Counted from the stretch's first letter, positions 1 to 4,611 are shown. The stretch: DNA of 5,286 nt from Candidatus Bathyarchaeota archaeon (GCA_030670615.1 DAOVBJ010000082.1:1-5286), one strand, 5' to 3'. Notes: a model not told the origin generated them from the letters alone. Numbers and translations are program-made.

Positions 1-222
1 GTTTGCCTCTTCGATGAAGGAATATTCGACTTCGTAATCTGATCTTTTGAGGGTTTTAATGATTTCGTGAGTAACTATCCCATAAACCTTCTGACCTGTC
101 AGGACAAAGATGGATGAGTGAAATCCAAGGCCCCGACATACTTCTGCCAACTTATTCAAGACACCTCGACCTATCAAGATGTCTCTTGGCAACTGCATGT
201 AATGCGGGGGTCGGAATGTCAT
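1..222 (-). CDS. egsA: sn-glycerol-1-phosphate dehydrogenase, N-terminal 74 codons (partial)
   Basis: The visible frame reads in from an ATG at 222 and is still open at base 1. Its N terminus, MTFRPPHYMQLPRDILIGRG, followed by a helix (VLNKLAEVCRGLG) and a strand ending in VLTG, matches the start of the archaeal NAD(P)-dependent glycerol-1-phosphate dehydrogenase family: an LPR motif, an hxxGxGV turn, then the first strands of the dinucleotide fold. The family reduces dihydroxyacetone phosphate to sn-glycerol-1-phosphate, the backbone of archaeal ether lipids, in the cytoplasm. The rest (about 280 residues, including the metal-binding site) lies outside the window. A GTG at 261 is also in frame, but it falls at or upstream of the transcript start expected from the TATA box at 277-284, so the ATG at 222 is preferred. 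There is no good Shine-Dalgarno at normal spacing. The gene is divergent from psmB. Family recognition is by eye; a related iron-type alcohol dehydrogenase is the main alternative. Confidence 0.83.
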   Translation of the reverse strand, partial: MTFRPPHYMQLPRDILIGRGVLNKLAEVCRGLGFHSSIFVLTGQKVYGIVTHEIIKTLKRSDYEVEYSFIEEAN

Positions 223-269
223 ACAAATAGAATGATTACACTCCAATATCTTTGTTTTCACACCACTCT

Positions 270-284
270 CGAAACGTTTTTAAG
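270..284. promoter_or_regulatory. BRE/TATA element between egsA and psmB, possibly bidirectional
   Basis: On the + strand CGAAACG (270-276) followed by TTTTTAAG (277-284) resembles an archaeal BRE plus TATA box. It predicts psmB transcription starting near 306-308. On the - strand the same bases read CTTAAAAA, preceded by GTAAAACTA, and predict an egsA start near 254. No other AT-rich element in the 150-bp divergent region fits either gene as well. Right beside it, 284-296 is a perfect inverted repeat, GTAGT-TTT-ACTAC, well placed for a regulator. Which direction the box really serves is inference. Confidence 0.5.
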
Positions 285-307
285 TAGTTTTACTACAAAA
301 GAATACG

Positions 308-375
308 TCACCAGAAAATTTTTGGTGAATAAGCAATTCAGTGAAATTTTCTTCGCATTTACCTGGTGAAACTCT
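308..375 (+). promoter_or_regulatory. psmB 5' leader with alternative anti-Shine-Dalgarno pairings
   Basis: TCACCAG at 308-314 can fold locally onto TTGGTGA at 322-328, forming a near-perfect 21-nt palindrome with one G-U pair. It can instead pair perfectly over seven bases with CTGGTGA at 363-369. The second target contains GGTGA (365-369), the ribosome binding site of psmB, six bases before its TTG start. The two pairings exclude each other, as in a translational switch. The predicted transcript start lies almost exactly at the first base of TCACCAG. The complementarity is seen directly; a regulatory role is inference. Confidence 0.35.
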
Positions 376-1035
376 TTGAAGCGAAATATAGAACATAACA
401 AAGTAAACGAGATGATATTGAAAGGCACAACAACCATGGGAATCGTCTGTCAAGAGGGAGTAGTCATGGCCACGGACACACGAGTGACCATGGGATACAC
501 TGTCGCTCATAAACATGGGAAAAAAGTCTTCGCTCTCGACAAACACCTCGCCATGACCATAGCTGGAGGTGTGGCCGATGCACAAAATGTCGTTGAAATT
601 TTGAAGGCAAACGCCAAACTCTTCAAGATGTCAAACAATCGCGTTATGCCCGTGGGAGCAGCTGCGAGGTTGGCTGCAAACATGCTCTTTTCGTCACGGG
701 GTTACGGACCCTTAATGTTACAGGCCCTCATTGGAGGCGTTGACGATTCTGGAGCCCACATCTATGCAATAGACCCCTTTGGAAGCGTGACAGAAGAAAC
801 ATGTGTTTCAACTGGCTCCGGCTCTCCCGTGGCCTATGGAGTGTTAGAGGACGGTTATACCGAGAATATGGTTGTGAAAGACGGCGTTTCCTTGGTAATT
901 CGAGCGGTTACCTCCGCAATGAAGAGAGACGCTGCTAGTGGCGATAGCTTTGACGTCGCTGTTGTGACGAAGGAAGGCTATCAAGAATTAAATGCACAAG
1001 AGAAAGAAGCTGTGACAGCATCTATCACTAAGTAA
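376..1035 (+). CDS. psmB: Proteasome beta subunit, catalytic (20S core)
   Basis: A 219-residue precursor of the N-terminal threonine hydrolase family, the catalytic ring of the archaeal 20S proteasome, which degrades proteins unfolded by an ATPase such as PAN. A 17-residue propeptide ends in LKG, and autocleavage would expose Thr18 (TTTMGIV). In mature numbering the catalytic set is present: Thr1, Asp17 (in ATDTR) and Lys33 (in GKKVF). Downstream are STGSGS (precursor 145-150) and RDAASGD (184-190), which carry the Ser and Asp residues that complete the site. Length is normal. The TTG at 376 is chosen because GGTGA (365-369) lies six bases upstream. An ATG at 412 would leave a propeptide of only five residues and has a poorer ribosome site. 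The stop is TAA. aCPSF1 follows after 27 nt on the same strand, an adjacency known from other archaea such as Methanocaldococcus. The subunit looks active; an alpha subunit and any second beta are not in the window. Confidence 0.97.
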   Translation: MKRNIEHNKVNEMILKGTTTMGIVCQEGVVMATDTRVTMGYTVAHKHGKKVFALDKHLAMTIAGGVADAQNVVEILKANAKLFKMSNNRVMPVGAAARLAANMLFSSRGYGPLMLQALIGGVDDSGAHIYAIDPFGSVTEETCVSTGSGSPVAYGVLEDGYTENMVVKDGVSLVIRAVTSAMKRDAASGDSFDVAVVTKEGYQELNAQEKEAVTASITK

Positions 1036-1062
1036 TCATATCACTACGGGGCAGGAACAGTC

Positions 1063-2982
1063 TTGTCATTCGCTTTCAATGAAACGCAGACCAAGATCAG
1101 GGACGTGATCCTAAAACACATCCCAATAGAAGCTGAGATCAGCAGAATCGAGTACGAAGGCCCCAAGGTCGCCATTTACGCGAAGAAGCCAGAAGTGCTT
1201 GTGGATCAGAGTTACATAATAACTAACATTGTCGGAATTCTAAGGAAGCGCATCGTTGTACGCTCCGACCCATCCGTCCGATTATCTGAAAAAGAAACTG
1301 AACAGGCAATTTTAAAAATCGTTTCCCCAGATGCTGAAATCAGCAACACAACCTTCGATCCAACTGTCGGAGAGGTCGTCATTGAAGCGAAGAAGCCTGG
1401 ACTTGTAATCGGCAAAGAAGGGACATCAATACAAGAGATCATTAAAACGACAAAGTGGCGTCCAAGAGTACTTCGAAGCCCACCCATCCCCTCTAAAATC
1501 ATTGCCCACATCCGCCACTACCTTTACACCGAAAGCCAAGAACGAGGGAGAATCCTTCGCACGGTCGGTGAAAGAATTTTCAGACCCCAAGTTTTCAAAA
1601 CAGATGACGTATTACTTACGGCCCTCGGCGGATTTCAAGAGGTAGGCAGATCCGCCCTCTTCATTCAAACAAAGGAAAGCCGCATCCTCCTAGACTGTGG
1701 AATCAATCCCGGATCAAGCGATCCCCTCAGAGCGTATCCACGCCTCAGCATCGAATCCTTCGACTTGGAACGTCTCGATGCCGTTATTATATCCCACGCC
1801 CACCTAGATCACTGCGGTTTTCTACCCTTCCTCTACAAGTATGGTTACGATGGTCCCGTCTACTGTTCTCATCCCACAGCCAGCCTCATGACTCTACTGC
1901 AACTTGATTGCCTCGACGTCGCGCGAAAAGAAGGAAAAGCATTACCCTACAACCAAAAGGACATTCGCAGCACCACCATCCACACCATTCCTCTCGCAGA
2001 AGAAACCGTGACCGATATCGCGCCAGATGCGCGGTTAACCATTCATAACGCTGGGCACATCCTAGGCTCATCCATAATCCATCTTCACTTTGGAGAAGGC
2101 CGCCACAACGTCGTATACACTGGAGACTTTAAATATGGTCCGACCATGCTATTAGAAGCTGCTGTATCGACGTTTCCGAGGGTCGAAACCCTCATCATTG
2201 AGAGCACCTATGGTTCTCAAGAAGACGTTATGCCCATGCGAAGGGACTGCGAACAGAGACTTATTTCGATAGCTAATTCAACAATTGAAAAAGGTGGAAA
2301 GGTACTTATTCCTGTACCTGCCGTGGGTCGCGCTCAAGAAATAATGCTCGTTTTAGATTCGTATATGAGAAAAGGTTTGCTCAGAGAAGCGCCCATATAC
2401 ATCGAAGGAATGGTAAATGAGGCCACGGCTATTCACACAGCTTACCCAGAGTATCTGGCTCGACAGGTCAGGGATCAAATCTTACATCAGGGAATTAACC
2501 CCTTTCAATCCGATTACTTTGTAAACGTCCTAGATCCGAGCATTAGAGGAGAGATCATGGAGGGGGGGCCAAGCATCATCTTAGCCACCTCAGGAATGCT
2601 GGAAGGCGGCCCCGCCGTTGAATATTTTAAAACGCTGTCCTCTGATGAAAAAAATACCCTCGTGTTTGTGAGTTATCAAATAGAAGGAACTCTCGGTCGA
2701 CGAATGCAAAAGGATTTGAAGGAAACGCCCATCATCAATAATAACGGGAAAGTAGAGGTCGTGAAGATCGGTTTAAACGTTGAAACAATTCAAGGCTTTT
2801 CCGGTCATTCAGACCGGAACCAAATCGTCTCCTATATGAAGAGGATTTCCTCGAAGCCCGAAAGAGTCATAGTTGACCATGGAGAAAAAAGGAAGTGTTT
2901 ATCTTTGGCGAAATTCTTCAGAAGAAACTTCGGCGTTGCTGCATTTGCTCCCTCTATCTTAGAAACACTTCGCTTGAAGTAA
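1063..2982 (+). CDS. fttA: aCPSF1 / FttA: KH-domain metallo-beta-lactamase/beta-CASP ribonuclease and termination factor
   Basis: A 639-residue, full-length member of the archaeal CPSF73-like family. The N-terminal part (about 1-145) holds two KH-type RNA-binding domains; the second has the loop IGKEG (116-120). The metallo-beta-lactamase core follows: Asp211 (LLDCG), HAHLDH (245-250), His332 (NAGHILG) and Asp355 (YTGDF). The beta-CASP part has Glu380 (ESTYG), GRAQE (422-426), His582 (GHSDR) and His606 (DHGEK). All expected zinc ligands are present, so it should be an active 5'-3' exo/endoribonuclease. Studied family members (Methanococcus, Thermococcus) cut nascent RNA at U-rich sites and end transcription. 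The TTG at 1063 is the first usable start after the psmB stop: the frame is in phase with that TAA and no ATG or GTG lies between. A weak CAGGA precedes it. The end overlaps by 29 nt with a broken convergent frame. Confidence 0.96.
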   Translation: MSFAFNETQTKIRDVILKHIPIEAEISRIEYEGPKVAIYAKKPEVLVDQSYIITNIVGILRKRIVVRSDPSVRLSEKETEQAILKIVSPDAEISNTTFDPTVGEVVIEAKKPGLVIGKEGTSIQEIIKTTKWRPRVLRSPPIPSKIIAHIRHYLYTESQERGRILRTVGERIFRPQVFKTDDVLLTALGGFQEVGRSALFIQTKESRILLDCGINPGSSDPLRAYPRLSIESFDLERLDAVIISHAHLDHCGFLPFLYKYGYDGPVYCSHPTASLMTLLQLDCLDVARKEGKALPYNQKDIRSTTIHTIPLAEETVTDIAPDARLTIHNAGHILGSSIIHLHFGEGRHNVVYTGDFKYGPTMLLEAAVSTFPRVETLIIESTYGSQEDVMPMRRDCEQRLISIANSTIEKGGKVLIPVPAVGRAQEIMLVLDSYMRKGLLREAPIYIEGMVNEATAIHTAYPEYLARQVRDQILHQGINPFQSDYFVNVLDPSIRGEIMEGGPSIILATSGMLEGGPAVEYFKTLSSDEKNTLVFVSYQIEGTLGRRMQKDLKETPIINNNGKVEVVKIGLNVETIQGFSGHSDRNQIVSYMKRISSKPERVIVDHGEKRKCLSLAKFFRRNFGVAAFAPSILETLRLK

Positions 2983-3229
2983 TCGCTTCACATCTCTCCT
3001 TGATTCTCCTCCAAACACGTGTACCCTGTGGCGTTATCACTAGCTTCTCTTCAACCAGAAAACCTATATCGACACCAATCCCTTTAACAAACTTGCAGAA
3101 CTAGTTAACGGCGGTTATGACGTCTTCAACGCAATCATTTACCAATTGAGTGATCCTCGCAATAATCATGTTCCTCAAGCGGACTTCTGCCTTGACTTGC
3201 TCAAAATCCGAATGCTCTTTAATTAGCAC
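2954..3229 (-). pseudogene. Unknown small protein frame interrupted by an in-frame TAG
   Basis: Read from a GTG at 3229, 42 codons (start VLIKEHSDFEQ, then RLRNMIIARITQLVND, end DVITAVN) run into a TAG at 3101-3103. The same frame goes on for 48 more protein-like codons (…KGIGVDIGFLVEEKLVITP, then RVWRRIKERCEAITS) to another TAG at 2954-2956. Both halves are rich in K, E, R, V and I and need no frameshift to join. The second half has no ATG, GTG or TTG near its beginning, so it could hardly be made alone. The first half looks helical; the end (LVITPQG then RVWRRIKE) recalls a small winged-helix wing, but I do not recognise the family. A TATA-like box lies about 30 bp before the GTG, as for a leaderless mRNA. 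Readings: a one-base nonsense mutation, a sequence error, or recoding of TAG. The 3' end overlaps aCPSF1 antisense by 29 nt. Confidence 0.5.
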
Positions 3230-3253
3230 GACCTACACGTAAGCTTTAACATC

Positions 3254-3263
3254 TAATTTTTAG
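3254..3263 (-). promoter_or_regulatory. TATA-like box upstream of the interrupted small frame
   Basis: On the minus strand CTAAAAATTA (3263-3254) is preceded by GAAGGTT. Its centre lies about 30 bp before the GTG at 3229, which would give a leaderless or nearly leaderless transcript. The region is AT-rich, so chance is possible. Confidence 0.3.
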
Positions 3264-3270
3264 AACCTTC

Positions 3271-3287
3271 AAGAATATTCTTTTTTT
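3271..3287 (+). terminator. U-rich terminator candidate for the psmB-aCPSF1 unit
   Basis: The perfect palindrome AAGAATATTCTT (3271-3282) runs into seven T residues (3281-3287) on the + strand. Archaeal termination relies on U-tracts, aided by aCPSF1 itself. It is the first long T-run after the aCPSF1 stop, nearly 300 bp downstream, so the mRNA would run antisense through the interrupted small frame. Confidence 0.35.
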
Positions 3288-3325
3288 GTATACCGTTAGA
3301 AAGCAACAAAAACCTCGCTCTTCTA

Positions 3326-3340
3326 GATTAAAAAATAATC
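3326..3340 (-). terminator. U-rich terminator candidate for the PUA-gene unit
   Basis: Read on the minus strand, GATTATTTTTTAATC holds a run of six U residues between short inverted arms (GATTA/TAATC). It lies about 80 bp past the PUA stop codon. The stem is too weak for an intrinsic bacterial terminator, but a U-tract is enough in archaea. Confidence 0.35.
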
Positions 3341-3418
3341 ATATTGACCTGCTTTCCTCGGGGGAATCCTTTCCATGCAGAGTAAGACCTAACCTAAACC
3401 TAAATACAAAAGACTCAT

Positions 3419-3925
3419 TCACAGTCGTTTGAAGTTTTCCCAAAACGCGTCTCCAACGTAGTGAAGGTTGATCGCGATCTTTCCCCGTTTCTTCTCAGCG
3501 ACTTCCTTTTCAGCATATAAGGCCTTTGCTACAGCTATCGCCTTGGAAAAGCGTTCTTCAACAACAACCAAAACATCTCCAACAGTGAAGTCGCCATCTA
3601 TTTTGACGAGGCCTGGAGCCATTACATCTGCGCCGTTACAAATGTATGGGACTGCCCCCATGTCCACTGTCAATGATGGGAGCTCATCCAAACTTGAAGT
3701 ATTCAACAGGGTTGGAAAAAACTCATCTTCTACTTGGATGAAGGCCGCTTCATTGTTCAGGATGATGAGCTCACCCTTAGGACTCAGCTCAACCACCTCA
3801 ATCCTCGTTCGTTTAACAGTTGTGTCGAAAAAGTTGATATTTAAAATCTTAGAAATCTTGGAAAAAAGCTCTTTAGTCCTCCGTGCCTTAACTTGGTGTC
3901 TCCTGCCCACTTTCAATTTTTTCAC
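3419..3925 (-). CDS. MCT-1/Tma20-like PUA-domain RNA-binding protein
   Basis: A 168-residue protein of the archaeal PUA family related to eukaryotic MCT-1 (COG2016-like). The N-terminal part (about 1-80) starts with a basic stretch, KVGRRHQVKARR, and forms a small alpha/beta domain. The C-terminal PUA domain (about 84-160) shows the family line: VDMGAVPYICNGADVMAPGL (87-106), a KIDGDFTVGD turn, VVEERFSKAIAVAKA, and the end GKIAINLHYVGDAFW. MCT-1 relatives act in translation initiation and ribosome recycling with partner proteins; an RNA or ribosome role here is family inference. The start is uncertain. GTG at 3925 is the first codon after an in-frame stop, but GGTGA (3930-3926) touches it with no spacing. 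That site would suit the TTG at 3916 (nine-base spacing), giving a product three residues shorter. It is last in a minus-strand unit, 11 nt after a 68-codon ORF. The stop is TGA. Confidence 0.9.
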   Translation of the reverse strand: MKKLKVGRRHQVKARRTKELFSKISKILNINFFDTTVKRTRIEVVELSPKGELIILNNEAAFIQVEDEFFPTLLNTSSLDELPSLTVDMGAVPYICNGADVMAPGLVKIDGDFTVGDVLVVVEERFSKAIAVAKALYAEKEVAEKKRGKIAINLHYVGDAFWENFKRL

Positions 3926-3936
3926 TCACCGCACGA

Positions 3937-4143
3937 TTATTCCATCTCTACTCTCGGTTCTGTGTGAGGAAAAAACCGTTGTTCCTGCGAATGTCTTAAG
4001 CGGTTTCTCAATTCAGGGATGACCTCATCGATAATGTTCAGGCTAGAGCCCATATTAAATCTAACGTATTCGTCCTCCTTTGAGGTGGATAGTGAGCTTG
4101 TAGAACCGCCTATCCTAACTTTTTTTTGGAGTGTAGTCAACAC
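3937..4143 (-). CDS. Hypothetical small protein upstream of the PUA gene
   Basis: A 68-codon frame begins GTG-TTG at 4143-4138 and ends in TAA at 3937. I do not recognise it. The first 30 residues are basic then Ser/Thr-rich (LQKKVRIGG, STSSLSTSKEDEYVRF). The last 38 start at an in-frame ATG (4053) and look helical then charged (MGSSLNIIDEVIPELRNRLR … EPRVEME). There is no hydrophobic segment and no cysteine. It sits 2 nt after the stop of the corrected cysteine mini-protein and 11 nt before the PUA gene, which supports a real cistron. The start is open: GTG 4143 has only a poor purine stretch before it, while GGAGG (4078-4074) is 20 nt from the ATG, too far for a normal ribosome site. An A8 run at codons 6-8 is prone to slippage. 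It may be a short lineage-specific partner of the PUA protein or a spurious frame. Confidence 0.45.
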   Translation of the reverse strand: MLTTLQKKVRIGGSTSSLSTSKEDEYVRFNMGSSLNIIDEVIPELRNRLRHSQEQRFFPHTEPRVEME

Positions 4144-4145
4144 TT

Positions 4146-4311
4146 TTAATCTTCTATTAAGTCAATAATATCCATTACTGAGGGACAGGGGTCTCTCTAA
4201 TGCTTCCCCGATGCAGCCATCGAACTCCTCTCTTTCAGTACATTCCTTCCACAAACCGCTGTCACATTCGAAGTTAGTTGGGTAGCTAAATATGCCGTTA
4301 TCAACAAGCAT
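4146..4311 (-). pseudogene. Four-cysteine mini-protein, broken by a one-base shift in a C4 run
   Basis: An ATG at 4311 has GAGG six bases upstream and opens a protein-like frame (MLVDNGIFSYPTNFECDSGL, then WKECTEREEFDGCIGEALER). After codon 40 this frame loses its character and stops at TGA 4162-4164. If one C of the CCCC at 4188-4191 is dropped, the next frame continues PCPSVMDIIDLIED and ends at TAA 4146-4148. The joined 54-residue product has four cysteines, at 16, 24, 33 and 42 (CX7CX8CX8C), which would suit a small zinc- or metal-binding fold. Uncorrected, the product is 49 residues with three cysteines and the tail LSNGYY. The family is not recognised. A TATA-like box lies at 4363-4371 and the next ORF begins 2 nt after the corrected stop. 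The lesion could be a homopolymer sequencing error, a true frameshift, or programmed shifting. Confidence 0.5.
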
Positions 4312-4362
4312 TTCGTTCCTCATCAAACACACACTTACGTGCCTTTATCCGTAAAACGTGTG

Positions 4363-4371
4363 TTTTAAAAA
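4363..4371 (-). promoter_or_regulatory. T-run/TATA element: tRNA 3' end and promoter of the downstream unit
   Basis: On the minus strand CTTTTTAAAA starts 22 nt after the encoded CCA of the tRNA. The five U residues could end tRNA transcription, while TTTTTAAAA could be the TATA box of the mini-protein/PUA unit, predicting a start near 4341 and a 30-nt leader that includes GAGG. The neighbouring AAAAC-ACAC-GTTTT (4366-4353) is an inverted repeat. Both roles are inferred from position only. Confidence 0.4.
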
Positions 4372-4432
4372 GACTTCTAAAACCCGTTGATAGTGGTCCC
4401 GCGGCCAGGATTTGAACCTGGGACGCTTCGGT

Positions 4433-4481
4433 TTCTGTTGTACGCCTGATAGGCTGCTTGACCCGCACCAATGGTGTACGT
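4433..4481 (-). other. tRNA-Tyr intron 3 (49 nt, canonical position 37/38)
   Basis: This is the standard archaeal site, one base 3' of the anticodon. Bulges AG^A and AA^A flank the perfect central helix CTGT/ACAG. After a single C-A mismatch, an inner stem GTAC/GTAC continues. The exon-3 piece between introns 2 and 3 is only seven bases (GCTGTAG). Confidence 0.9.
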
Positions 4482-4488
4482 CTACAGC

Positions 4489-4516
4489 ATCTCCACCGAC
4501 TTATATCAAGTCGATT
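4489..4516 (-). other. tRNA-Tyr intron 2 (28 nt, position 30/31)
   Basis: This intron splits the 5' strand of the anticodon stem before its last base. Bulges CG^A and AT^G flank a central helix CTTT/GGAG (two Watson-Crick, two G-U). The inner helix has eight pairs, ATCGACTT with AAGTCGGT (one G-U), over the loop GATAT. Removal creates TTCGG, which pairs fully with CCGAA of exon 4. Confidence 0.85.
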
Positions 4517-4538
4517 CGAAAGCTCTACCAGGCTGAGC

Positions 4539-4569
4539 TTACGGGATGAGGGAATATTCCCTGACATCT
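4539..4569 (-). other. tRNA-Tyr intron 1 (31 nt, position 9/10)
   Basis: This intron lies between the acceptor/D-arm linker and the D-stem. Bulges TA^A and AA^G flank a central helix GCGG/CCGT (one G-U pair). The inner stem is GATG/CATC, then a two-base UC bulge, then AGGGA/TCCCT closing a small loop. The palindrome around 4547-4560 is explained by this stem. Removal leaves exactly TA before the D-stem, the canonical spacing. Confidence 0.85.
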
Positions 4570-4571
4570 TA

Positions 4572-4587
4572 CCGCGGGTTCCGCGGG
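4572..4587 (-). repeat. Tandem duplicate of the tRNA 5' acceptor strand
   Basis: CCCGCGG occurs at 4587-4581 and again at 4578-4572, separated by AA. The second copy is the true 5' end, since only it abuts TA and the 9/10 intron with a working bulge-helix-bulge. The first copy would lie in the pre-tRNA leader. CCGCGG is self-complementary, so the copies could form a six-pair hairpin with loop AAC that competes with the acceptor stem. Confidence 0.7.
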
Positions 4588-4611
4588 ACATTTCTCACTA
4601 ATTGGGTGTGA

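Larger units (their letters stand above)
3230..3418. other. Convergent 3' intergenic region without a gene
   Basis: I find no coding frame here beyond the promoter-side end of the interrupted small frame. The stretch is AT-rich and receives transcription from aCPSF1 (+) and from the PUA gene (-). It contains two T-rich terminator candidates (listed separately), a 12-bp palindrome, and a short degenerate tandem run of (A)CCTAA units at 3387-3404, just past the PUA stop. A segment around 3349-3378 could fold weakly (CTGC with GCAG, internal GGAA with TTCC), but shows no C/D or H/ACA box pattern. Confidence 0.4.
4394..4578 (-). tRNA. tRNA-Tyr (anticodon GTA) with three introns, CCA encoded
   Basis: Four exons, 4578-4570, 4538-4517, 4488-4482 and 4432-4394, join into a perfect cloverleaf. 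The acceptor is CCCGCGG with CCGCGGG (seven Watson-Crick pairs), then TA and a D-arm GCTC-AGCCTGGTA-GAGC. The anticodon arm is TTCGG-CTGTAGA-CCGAA, the variable loop GCGTC, and the T-arm CCAGG-TTCAAAT-CCTGG. Discriminator A and CCA follow. The anticodon GTA (4485-4483) and the C1-G72 pair are what archaeal tyrosyl-tRNA synthetase expects, so the identity is firm. All three junctions have 3-nt bulges around a 4-bp helix, cut after the second bulge base, as the archaeal splicing endonuclease requires. Introns at 9/10 and 30/31 are noncanonical; 37/38 is the common site. A TATA box lies at 4612-4619. The leader carries a second copy of the 5' acceptor strand. Confidence 0.93.

Noticed and set aside
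118..369. 83-codon plus-strand frame across egsA start and the psmB leader
   Set aside because: It overlaps egsA antisense and the divergent promoter; composition is not protein-like.
3468..4022. 184-codon plus-strand frame
   Set aside because: It lies antisense to the well-supported PUA gene and the upstream ORF, has a Ser/Thr-rich shadow composition and no family motif.
4162..4164. TGA as a selenocysteine codon joining the mini-protein to the 68-codon ORF in the same phase
   Set aside because: The codons just before the TGA (LSLSNGYY) are unlike the preceding protein, while the shifted frame gives a natural fourth cysteine and C terminus; no SECIS-like element was evident.
4547..4560. AGGGAATATTCCCT palindrome as an operator
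   Set aside because: It is the stem of tRNA intron 1. Similar AATATTC cores at 20-28 and 3273-3280 are short AT-rich matches likely due to chance.
4394..4587. Split or permuted tRNA, or tRNA-Ser (GGA visible near 4495)
   Set aside because: All exons are in normal order on one strand with matching introns. The GGA lies inside intron 2, and C1-G72 with CTGTAGA identifies tyrosine.
4301..4591. 96-codon minus-strand frame over the tRNA
   Set aside because: It runs through all four tRNA exons and the three introns; the RNA structure explains the sequence fully.
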